Source: Dugong dugon (Eukaryota > Chordata > Mammalia > Sirenia > Dugongidae). Taken from it: a DNA stretch of 64,000 bases. The DNA lies in the NCBI GenBank assembly GCA_030035585.1, contig CM057463.1:138292736-138356735 (forward strand), in the 5' to 3' direction. A program made the translations under genes and the position numbers. The notes beneath the pieces are model-generated. The model was not told the origin of the DNA. It was given only the letters and a program-made list of their open reading frames with translations, and did no database searches. Of this stretch, positions 23,101-35,000 are shown in pieces (within the stretch, counting starts at the first letter, position 1; every line of letters starts with the position of its first letter).

Positions 23101-26100
23101 GCATTTATAACAGTTTCTTCATCTTAACTCAAAAATTGTGTGGATTAAATCAGATCGTATATTTATTGCACTTGGCACAATGCCTGGTAGTCATTAGGCA
23201 ATGATATTCTTAATATGTGAGGAGGTAGCTGTATCAGAAACGTTGGGTAATTGGGTCAGATTTCATGAGGCTACAATACTGTCTTTTTGAGTTCTATTCC
23301 ATGTTAACAATATAGTACAGTTAAAATATTTTGAGAACTCTGGCTAGACAACAATGTAGAACCATTCCTGAAAGAGGCCCAAGAAAATACCCAACTTATG
23401 TACTTATAATTACAGACTGAAATACTCAATTGAAAAAAAATTATTACGGGGTTAAAAATCCATCTCCGTTTTTTTAAGTTAATTATACAACTATATTTAA
23501 TAAAGGAGAGAATACATACTTTCACTAAATCTTTAGAATTTCAAATCCTTAGGAAATCTCATTAGTACTGTCTTGTGTGTGCTATGTATTTTAATGTATA
23601 CTAATGTGTAATTTACATATTTGTAATTCTGTTAGGTTGAACCATATAAAAGTGCTGATATTCAAACATTTTTGACCTTTAACAGCAGTTTCATATGGTT
23701 CAATCTAATGGAAATAAAATTGCCTCATGGTGATCACATCTTTTATTATTAGAGCTAAATTCAAATATTTGTAGTGTCATATATGAGATAATTTTAGACA
23801 ATTCAGTCAACCAAACAATAGTAGTTTTAGGTAACTACTTATTAATGAAGATACTGAAGAGGCAAGTTTTACTTTATAGTACAAATAATCAGCTAGTTAG
23901 ATCTAGTGATTAGAAAGCAAAGACTTCAGTGTTTGACTTAATGGCAATTTGAAACATTTATTATATTCTAGAGAAATACACTATTTAGGTTGAATCTTAA
24001 TTGATCACAATGTCAAAATCAGAGAAATAGTTCCATTATATAAAATGTCTGCTTGATCTTCTTTTTTCCAAGGATGAACTGGAAATGCAGCAGGAGGAGG
24101 AGAATTTGCCATACGAAGAAGAGATTTACAAAGATTCTAGTACTTTTCTTAAGGTAAATAAATAACTTCCAAATCTTGTAAATCTTTTCATTTAAGCTTT
24201 GTGCCTGAAAAGATTTTTAAAATACTTATTTTTAAGATTTTTTTTCAGTTTTTGTGGGATCATCATTATAAAGATCACTTAAAATTATTCATGAAATAGT
24301 CTTTCGATTTGACATTTTAGGATGAGGTAATGGTATATTAAAAGGAGCACTGGTGGCGCAGTGGTTAAAGCACTTGGCTGCTAACCGAAAGTCTGGTGGT
24401 TTGAACCTGCCAGCTGCTCCATGGGAGTAAGATGTGGCAATCTGCTTCCGTAAAGATTTACAGCCTTGGAAACCCTATGGGGCAGTTCTACTCTGTCCTT
24501 TAGAGTTGCTCAGAGTCAGAATCAACTCGACAGCAGCAGGTTTGGTTTTAATCATGTATTAACGTCTGTAGCTCTTGAAGGGTAACGCTATCATTTTTGT
24601 TGTGTTTTCAAATAATAGTAATTTTTATATCATGTATTTATCTAATCTATCTATCTGCTTATATTGTATGATCTCATAATAAAAACAAAGTACAGAGTTA
24701 GAGTATCTGCCATCAGAGTGCATGCTATTAATTTAATTTTGACTTTTTCTTTAGGGGACACAGAGCTTAAATCCCCATAATGATTACTGTCAACATTTTG
24801 TAGACACTGGACATAGACCTCAGAATTTCATCAGGGATGTAGGTATGTCAGATTTCTTGGGACTGTACTCTAGCTAACTCTTGATTACATGCATGTAATT
24901 TATCCATTTTCTAGATTATCTCTAGAAAGTTATTTTTCCCAGCTTCCCTTCCCTTTTCTGTTCTCAGTGCTTTCAGTACACCTTCATTTTCCATCAAGCA
25001 TTGCTGTTTTGTTGGGTGCTGTTGAGTCGACTCTAACTCATAGCGACCAGTGTGATAGAGTAAAACTGTCCCATTAGGGTTTTCTGGGTGTAATCTTTAT
25101 AGCAGATCGCCAGGTCTTTCTCCTGTGGAGCTGCTGAATGGGTTCAAATTGTCAGTCTTTGGTTAGAAGCTGCGCACTTAACTGTTGCATCACCAGGGCT
25201 CCTATCAAGAAGTGTTACTCTTCTGTTTGTTTTTTTCCTTTTCCTTCTCTCTCCTCCCCTTTCCTTTCTTTTCCCTTCCCCTTTTCCTTTTTCTTACTCA
25301 GTCTTTGTTTCTTTTTGTTCTTTTCCTGTCTTTTTTTTGCTTCAGTTTGGTTGTATGACTATCCCTTCTTTTTTTTTTTTAAATTATACTTTCGATGAAG
25401 GTTTTTCGAGTGTGTTAGTTTCTCATTAAACAATTAATACATATATTGTTTTGGGACATTGGTTGTCAACCCCGCGACATGTCAACACTCTCCCTTTCTT
25501 GACCTTGGGTTCCTCGTGACCGGCTTTCTTGTCCCCTCCTGCCTTCTCATCCTTGCCTTGGGGATGGTGTGCCCGTTTAATTTCGTTTTGTTTTATGGAC
25601 CTGTCTAATCCTTGGCTGAAGGGTGAACCTCAGGAGTGACTTCAGTACTGAGTTAAAAGAGTGCCCGGGGACCATACTCTGGGGTTTCTCCAGTCTCTGT
25701 CAGATCAGTTAAGTCTGGTCTTTTTTTGTGTTAGAATTTTGTTCTATATTTTTCTCCAGCTTTATTGAGATACAGTTCACCCATTTAAAGTGTACAAAAC
25801 AAGTGGTGTTTTTTAAAATTTATTGTCAGATATTCACTGAGTCCTGAACAGATTTTCATCTGTCCTAAAGAATCTGCATACCCATTTAGTAGTGAGTCTT
25901 CATTCACGTCTCTCATCACCCTTCCAAAGCCCTAAGCAACCACTGCTCTACTTGTGTCTCTATAAATTAGCCTATTCTGGACATTTTATGTAAATGGAAC
26001 CATACAGTATGTGGTCTTTTATGACTGGCTTCTTTCACTTAGCGTAATGATTTCAAGGATCATTGATGGCAGTTTGTATCAGAACTTCATTTTTTTCTTT

Positions 26101-29100
26101 TTTTTTAATTGTACTGTAGATGGAGGTTTAGAACTTCATTTCTTTTTGTTGCTGAATAATAGTCCATTGTATGTATATACTGCATTTTGTTTATCCAGTC
26201 ATCCTTTAATGGACATTTGGATTTTTTTCCACTTTTTGGCCATTATGAACAATACTGCTATGAGCATTCATGTACAGTGTTCATGTGGGTGTAGGATTTC
26301 ATTTCTCTTGGGTATATACCTGGGGTGGAATTGCTTGGTCATATGCTAATTCTGCGTTTAATTTTTTGAGGAACTGCCCAACTGTTATCAGAGTGGCTGT
26401 ACCATTTTACATTCCTGCCAGCATGTATGAGGGTTTCAGTTTCTTCACATCCTTGCCACTTGTTATCTGTCTTTTTGGTTATAGCCATCTGTCTTGGATT
26501 TGCTAGTGCTGCTATAGGAGATATACCACAAGTGGATGGCTTTAAAGAACCGAAATTTATTTTCTCACCGTTTAGGAGACTAGATGTCTGAGTTCAGGGC
26601 ACAAGCTAGGGGAAGATTCTGTCCTCTCTGGGGAAAATCTTTGTCTCTTTCACCTTCTCTTACTCAGTTCCTTGGTAATGTGCATGTGGCATTAATTGTT
26701 CCCCATTTGTGTTTCCTTGCTTTTGTGCCTAATCTCCTTTTATATCTCAAAAGTGATTGATTTAAAACATACCCTACAGTCACATGACCTCATTAACAAA
26801 GCAATGAAAACCTTGTTCCCAAATGGAATTACCTTCACAGGTATAAAAACCAAAAACCAAACCCATTGCCATTGAGTTGATTCCAACTCATAGTGGCCCT
26901 ATAGGACAGAGTAGAACTGCCCCATAGTGTTTCCAAGGTTGTAATCTTTATGGGAGAGGAGCCCTGGTGGCGCTGTGGTTAAGTGCTTGGCTGCTGACCA
27001 AAAGGTTGGTGGTTTGAACCCACCAGCCACTCTGAGGGAGAAAGATGTGGCATTCTGTTTCTGTAAAGATTTATAGCCATGCAGACCCTATGGGGCAGTT
27101 CTGTTTTGTCCTGTAGGGTCACTGTGAGTCAAAGTCAACTGGACAGTAGATTTGGTTTTTGGTTTAATCTTAATGGAAGCAGACTGCCACATCTTTCTCC
27201 CCTGGAACGGCTGGTGGATTACAGCACATATTTTTGGGGGACACAGTTCAGTTTGTAACACTATCATAGTGGGTGTGGTAAGTCATTTTGGTTTTGATTT
27301 GTTATTTCCTAGTGATTAATGATATTGAGCACCTTTTCATGTACTTATCGGCCATTTATGTATACCCACTCCTCACTTATTGACATAGTTATGTTCCAAA
27401 ACCCAGGTCGTTACGCGAAAGTTGGTGCTATGCAAAAATGGAGGATGACCACGTCAGATCACAAAATATTCTGTGGGACACATGTCCCACTGGACCCAAG
27501 AGGCAGAAAATCTAGGTGGGCACAGTATGCCCCACTGGTCGTGAAAGGGTTACTGCCAGATATACATCATTAATATGCATAATAGATAGTAGATTTTTTT
27601 ACTATTGTTGTAAATGTAAGATACCAGATAACGAGAGAGTCAATAAGTGAAGAGTAGGTGTATCTTCTTTGGAGAAATGTCCAAACCTTTTTGCGTATTT
27701 TTTAATGGGTTATTTATCTTTTTGTAATTGAATTATAGGAGTATTTTTATATATTTTTTGGTGCAAGTTTCTTATCAGACATAATGATTTGCAAGTATTT
27801 TCTCCCATTCTTCTCCCATTTTCACTTTCTTGATTACAGTATCATTTGTAACACAGAAGATTTTAATTTCGATGTAACCCAATTTAATTATTTTTCTCTT
27901 GCTGCTTATAAGCAGCATTATTCTTAAAGAAGAAACTAATTTTAATGTTTTGATGAACAAAGTGTTAAATTGTATAACCAAGCTTTTATATAAACCGTTC
28001 TACTTTTAAGACACTTGCCTCCCTAAGGGCAAAAAAAAAAAAAAAGAAAAAAAAATGTACTTACAGAATTATTATAGATTGAGGAAAAAGTTGCACCTTC
28101 TGTTTTGTAGATGATTAAGAGAGTCAACTCTACTGTGATTGAAACATGACTTTAATAAAATCTTCAAACATGTTTTATTTGAAATTTAATTTATAACCAC
28201 TGATTGGGGAGGCATTGGAAAATCTTTCACTTTTACTCTTTGATATTAAAGTTATTAATATATTTATTTTAGTTTTTGAATTAAGACGTTTACATAATTT
28301 ATATTTGCATGAATATGCTTCCTGTGTGGAGGGGAAAAAGCCAGTAAGAGCTTTTAGGAATCTTTGATATTCCTACCTTAAGACTGTTTCATCTGGCATT
28401 ATGCTGTTTTATCTAAAATCTCTTCTGAGGTTCAAAGATACAAAATATTTTTTTTTTTTTTTTTTTTTTTTATATATATTTTATTGTACTTCAGGTGAAA
28501 GCTTACAGAGCAAATAGTTTCTCATGAAATAGTAGTACACATGTTGTTTTTTTTGACATTGGTTAACAACCCCACAACGTATTAAGCCTCTAAATTCTCA
28601 ACCTTTTTTTTTGATGAAAATTACAGATGGCCAAAGATACACCGTTTCAAAATTTTCTACATTCACAGTTCAGTGACATTGACTACGCTCTTCCAACTGT
28701 GCTGTTATTCTCACTTAAGATGAAGGCTTACAGAACAAAATAGTTTTTCATTTAACAGTTACTACACATGTTGCCCTATGACAATGGTTAACAATCTCAC
28801 AGCACATCAAGAATATCCTTACTCCACCTTGTGTTCCCTATCACCAGGGGGCTTCCTTGTCCCCTTCTGTCTTCTGGACCTTGTCAGTGGATTATTGTAC
28901 CTCTTTAGTCTCCTTTGTTTGTTTATTTATTTATTTTTATTTTATTTAAACACCATTTCAAAACTTTTTACTTACACATTTAAGTGATATTGACTATGCT
29001 CTTCCAATTGTGCTGCCATTCTCGCCCAAGATGAAGGCTTACAGGACAAAACAGCCTCCCATTTAATAGTTACTACAAATGTTGCCCTATAGCAGTGGTC

Positions 29101-32024
29101 AACAATCTCACAATACATCGACAGTGTCCTTATTCAATTTGTGTTCCTTATCATCAGTTTCCTACTCTCCCTCTGCCTTCTGGCCCTTGTCACCGGACTC
29201 CTGTACATCGTTAGTCCCATTTAGTTTTACTGGGGTGTCCATTCCCAGGCTTAACATCGAACCTTGAAGGTAACTTCCCCTCTGAGCTGAAAGGGTGTCT
29301 GGGGGCCACACTCTCGAGGTTTCTCTAGTATTCTTTAGGCCAGTATATCTGGTCTTCTTTTTTTTTTTTTTTTGGGAGTTAAAATTATGCTCTACATCCT
29401 ACTCCAGCTCTGCCCAGAACCCTCTGTTGTGATCCTGGTCAAAGGAGTCATTGGTGGTAGCCGGGCACCATCCAGCTGTACTGGGCTCAGTCCCGTGGAG
29501 GCCTTGGTAGCTGTGGACCATTAGTCCTTCGGACTAATCTTTTCCTTGTATCCTGTTCTCTTCATTCTCCCTTGTTCCCGAAGGGATGAGATCAGTGGAG
29601 TCAAAGATACAAAATATTTTTGAGGACATGGGAAAAATGAGTCCCCTATTTTTAGTACCCTTTGTGGGAGTTGTAGACTTTTCTTAAAATCCTAAACCTG
29701 AAAATATATTGAAGAGTTGGTGTATAATAATGTGGAGATGTGAGATTTTTAAAACTAAATATTGATGTTGTAGAAAATCTTCTTAAAGAAAGCAACTTGT
29801 CTTAGAGTTGGTAGTACAGTTTAAATAAAGAATCAGAGATGTTAGAGCTAACCTACTGTCAGGGCCTTATTGTCTTCTTTTTTTTTCGCTTGTTCTGGGA
29901 CTGTGTCCATAGGGCATAGCCAGTTAATTAAAGATACCTGCAATATTTTTCCCACCCTGCTATGCTCTGTCTCTTACCTAATGATAAAATAGAAAAGAAA
30001 TGCTCATTTGTTTTGCTGTGGGTAACTGTTCAAGAAAATAAGTAAAATTCTCAACAATCATTACATTTTTTTAGCTGAGAGAATTTCTTTTAGCTAAAAG
30101 AAAGAGGGAAAAGAGCACAATAGATAGGCAATTTTTTTTTTCTTTTCCTGAGAACAGAATGGATAAACTTGCTATGAGCAGATTGCTTAATAAATATGAA
30201 AAATTAAATGGTTTAGTGATTTATATTTAGTGGCTTTAGAACATCTGGGTATTTACCTGCTGGTGGAGTTAGAGTTATCAGGTATGAACTGTGTATTTGA
30301 AATGTTTTAAAGTACTCAAAATTAACTTAAAAAAAAAGAAGTAAGGTTAAAATGACATGTATATTGTTTTGTTTTGTTTTCCTGAGACGGAGCTTAACCT
30401 TTGAATTCATTGATATTTTCCCTTAGGTTTAGCTGACAGATTTGAAGAATACCCTAAACTAAGGGAGCTCATCAGGCTGAAGGATGAGTTAATAGCTAAA
30501 TCTAACACCCCTCCTATGTAAGTGTTTTTATTGGTTTATTTTTGTTCCCAATTTAGGCTTAAAGTATCAATGTGTGTATCTTGTAAACTTTCTTTTAAAA
30601 AACATTTCAACGCCTATGTAGGATTAACATATTCTATTTCTTTTTTGTAATAAAATATGTTAATTGATAGTATAATACTGAATACACAGTAGACTCTCAT
30701 TTAATTTTTTTCCTAGCTTTATGGATAATTTTAAGATGTCTTTTAAATATTTTTTTTTTTTTTGTCAAAGTTATTTGTTTAGTGTAGAAAGTTTACAAAA
30801 CTTAGATGAAGCAAAAGAAAATAAAAATTAATTATATCTCAGCGTTCAGACATAACTATTCTTCAAATTTTAGAAAATGATAATTCATTTTAACCTTTGG
30901 TAAACACAGTTTTTTTTTCCTCAGAAACATGTATAAGGTCTTTGAAATGGAGAATCTGTTCCACAATTAGCTTACTTTGAATGTTTTGTACATTTAGTGG
31001 TTTGATTAAATGTATCCTGGTAATGATTAGAAGAACCATAAAAATTTTAGCAGACTCTAATATCCTATTTTTTAAAATACTTTTTCATTTAAATTATTTT
31101 AGTTTTAAAATACTGTCATACTATCATGCAAGTAGCCTTTCAGTAAGAACTAGTAATTTATATTGAGTAGCTTGCAAAGACAATTAATATAAACAGTTTT
31201 ACTAATGAACAAACTAATAAAAGAAAATTAAGTCCATGTTTAGGAACTGTTTTTTAGAGGGAAAATTTTAAAACTTATAGTGTAAAAATGAGAGAAGTAT
31301 ATGTTCTGGATGTATATGTGGAATATGAGTTTCGTTTGTACTGTAGCTATTTCCATGTCCTAGAGATGGCTTACTGTCTATTCTGTACTAAAGAAAGGCA
31401 CCCCTCCATAAAAAGGCATTTAGTAATTAGCTGATTACTACTCTGTAAATAGTGTTTATTAACATTTAAGTGGTTTATTCCATTGCCATCTATAAGATAT
31501 TTGAAAATCTCTTAGTCATTTTTTTATATTTGAATCAAATAGGTATTTACAAGCAGATATAGAAGCTTTTGACATCAGAGAACTAACACCCAAATTTGAT
31601 GTGATTCTCCTGGAACCCCCTTTAGAAGAATATTACAGAGAGACTGGCATCACTGCTAATGAAAAATGCTGGACTTGGGATGATGTATGATGAAACTTTC
31701 TATATTGTAATGATTTATTTATTTTTGAAATGAATATTTGTGTATCCATTTGTTCATTTGATTATAAATATCATCCCTACTTTGTAGGGATCATAAATAT
31801 TGATTCACACTGTATACTGTTGCTGAATGTCCAAGGTACATTGACAGATATTACATTACCTGATTCTTCTGGGCAAAAATTAAACAGGTAGTAAGTAAGT
31901 AGACTGCAGACTCAAAATCTCAGTCTTAGAATCTTTGGATGTATAGCTAGAAAAGTCCAAAACAGAATGATTGATAACTCATTTTGCATTTTGTTAGTTT
32001 TAGTAAACATCAGAGTATAATGAG

Positions 32025-32055
<31 letters not shown>

Positions 32056-35000
32056 TACATATATATATATAAAACATGATCCCTACTCTTTAAGGAGCTT
32101 ACAGTATAGTGGATCAAAAGGATACATAAACACATAATTTCAGTATAATGTTATTGTTGTGATAAAGTTATATTTTCTCAAATAATAAAATTAAGCAAGA
32201 TGATGACTTCAGTTATTTACATAAGGTATCTGTACTGATCAATAACAAATATTTGTTGAGCATCCACTCCGTACTAGGCAATGTACTAGGCGTTCAAAGA
32301 TGAGTAAGACTTTGTACTTGCCACTAAGGAGCACGCAGTTTAATGGGATGAACATTGACCTTAACTGATAATTACATTATAATTGTGTTGGTTTGATAAT
32401 AGAGAGATTACAAGGTGATTAGCACAATTGACCAAGCCGAGGGAGGTGGGACACATCAACATAGAACAAGCAACATGCAAACAATATAATATAAATATAT
32501 TAGTTAGAATTGGCCACATGAAATGTATGGGAAAGGCATTCTGAGCAGAAAGAATAGCAAGAGCAGAATGGATGGAGGCAAAAAAATACTATCTGGTTTG
32601 TGGGTGGGGAAGATCTATCTGTAGATTGGTGTTGTCTGAACATAGATGGGACTTCTTGAGATGATGTCATTATAGGAGCTTGCACTTTTAACGTGAAGGC
32701 ATTAAGGAGCCCTTGAAGGGCTTTTACCAGTTTAGTAACATGGTCAAATTGCTGTGTGGAGGCTAGACTAGAGACAGAAAAGTCTGGAGAAAGGAGAGCA
32801 GACTGTTGTGGTAGCTTAGATATTAGACGAAGGCACCCTGCATTAGAGTGATGGTATTAGGAATAGGAAGAAGATGATAAATTCAGTGAGTTTAGGAGAT
32901 AGCATTGTGTAAGACTTAGTGATTGGGATGAGGGGAGGAGTAAAAGATGACTCAGGTTTTATCTTGGTATAAGTGGTGTAGAGTTATCACTCTTGGTATA
33001 TATATAGAGTTATCACTAACAGAGTGAATACAAGAATAGGAGCAGGATTAGAAGAATTAAATAATGTTGGACATGTGGAGTTTGAGGTATGTGTAAGACA
33101 TTCACATGGAGGAGGTAATAGGAATAAGAAGCTCAAAGGGTAGACAGATTTGGTCTATTGGAATGATTTCTACATTAAATCCATGAGAATTAAATGAGTT
33201 TGTCCTGGGATAGTATTTCAGTTGAGATAAAATGTGGACCGACAGTGATGCCTCAGGAAACATTTGCATTTAAAGAAAATGTAAAAGAGATGTAAAAAAG
33301 AATGGGTCAGAGAAATATGAGGAGAACTAGGAGAGTAAGAATCCTGAAGCCAAAGGAACAGGGAATTTCAAGGAGAGAGTAATCAGGAGTGTCGTGTGCA
33401 GAAGAGAGAAAGGACTGAAGCTATGGGATTGGTGTTTCATAGGAAACGACTTTGAATCCTTGCATGTCCTCTCTGAGTTAGTGGTAATTACTGTTAATAA
33501 TAAAAATGTTTGTTTTTCAAGAATAACCTCTTAATTCTTCCTCCATGAAGCTTTTTCTATTGGCTTCAATATCCCTTGCACCTTGTATTTACATTTTTAT
33601 GGCTCTTACCACTTTAAAAAAGTTTTTCTTATTTCCTGATTATAAATGTAATCTGTGCTCGTTGTTGAAAATTCAGAAAAATGTGGTATTCTCAAGACTA
33701 AAGGTTAAAGACCTAACAATATTGATGTTTATTGCTGAGAAGCTTTCCAGATAGGTTGTATAAATTTACATTTCCTCAACAACAAAAATAAAATAAATTA
33801 TTAAAAAATAAACGAATACATTTCCTTCAGGAGTGTTTAAGAATGTCAGTTCCACCATCTCCTTGTCAGTATTGAGTATTAATATTGAAAACCATCTTTG
33901 TCAGTTTGGCCAAAAGAAAGCAAAATTTTAAACAATGCATCTGATTATGTCTTTCATAGGTAGTTAAGTTGAACTTTATTTTCTATAGCCAGTCTGTGAG
34001 GTTTGATCAGTAAGGGCACAAGTGCTTCAATTATATATGACAAGCAAACTAAAAGTTTTTGGAATAAAGGAATTTCTTATTTTATAGGTAAATCCTTGAT
34101 TTCAGTTTAATTTCACTGAATTTAAGCTCTGGCTGTTTGTTGTTAAGTGCTCTCGAGTCAATACCTCATAGCGACCCTATAGGACAGAGTAGAACTGCCC
34201 CATAGGCTGATATCTTTATAGGAGTAGATCATCAGGTCTTTTCTCCCTCGGAGTGGCTGGTGGGTTCAGATTGCTGACCTTTCAGTTAGCAGCCAAGTGC
34301 TTAATGATTGTGTCACCAGGACTCCTTTATATGATACTACCACTAAATAAAGTGACAGTAGTTAATATAATAAATAAATAAAAATATTTGGGTTTTACAA
34401 TTACTGTTTTTCACAGAGTCAGTAGTGGTGGGCAGTGTGTTTTGGTTAAGGACATAATCACTTATTTAAAATACCAACACTAAACTTTTAGAATTGCAGT
34501 AGAGAATAATTAATTTGCTTATTGCTCTCCCCTGATGTGTGCCATCACTTACCTTACCTATACTGTATATGAACATATGCATAAATATATACATATGTAT
34601 ATTCATATATATGTTCATATTTTTATAGTTGATAAAATGGTTGTTACTGTACTATGAGAATACTAGATGAACAGAAATCTGAAGACTTAAGAAAAAGTCA
34701 AAGTATAAAGCTGAATAGATTTGTAGATATATTGTAGTTTATTTTCATTATTACTATCAAATACTTTATTTCTGCCCACATACATTAGAGATGATATGGT
34801 TATAACTTACACGGATCTGTTATTTAAATAGAAGTTAAAATTTTCTTAATAAATGAAGCTAATAAATTCTAGCTTGAACCATGGTCTCTGAAACTTGTTA
34901 ACTTATAAAGAAACTGAAAAAAAAAATCATATAAAATGGTTGCTTCTGCAGTTATTTATAGGAAAAACGTGGTTATTTCCAAAATTTAGGAATTTAATTA

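Larger units (their letters stand above)
22944..24072 (+). other. METTL14: METTL14 intron 3 (GC-AG)
   Basis: 1,129 bp. It begins GCAAGT and ends CCAAG. It contains a MIR remnant and a 77-bp hairpin element. The remainder is unique. Confidence 0.85.
26490..27260 (-). mobile_element. Solo LTR with two nested SINEs, minus strand
   Basis: Starts TGTCTTGGATTTGCTAGTGC and, past the SINEs, ends AGTTTGTAACA. It holds ACCACAAGTGGATGGCTTTA and GAAATTTATTTTCTCACCG (a reverse-strand AATAAA), matching the 39037 copy. Flanks CCATC and CTATC may be its target-site duplication. Confidence 0.75.
25750..28000 (-). mobile_element. Old L1 (L1M-type) 3' part, interrupted, minus strand
   Basis: TCCAGCTTTATTGAGATACA at the 3' UTR end, GGACATTTTATGTAAATGGA, TGTTTATCCAGTCATCC, then after the LTR GTGTGGTAAGTCATTTTGG, and after the TA-flanked element TCTTCTTTGGAGAAATGTCC. 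The joins across both insertions are clean. Confidence 0.85.
24843..30426 (+). other. METTL14: METTL14 intron 5
   Basis: 5,584 bp, largely repeats. It holds an AfroSINE, an L1 3' end, an older L1 interrupted by an LTR (itself holding two SINEs) and by a TA-flanked inverted-repeat element, and a second L1 3' end. The interval 29622-30426 is unique with short T- and A-tracts. Confidence 0.85.

Noticed and set aside
23632-23708. MADE1 element
   Set aside because: Size and TTAGGTT...CTAA ends fit, but the arms (GAACCATAT) do not match the MADE1 arm GGTGCAAAAG, so I kept only a mariner-like call.
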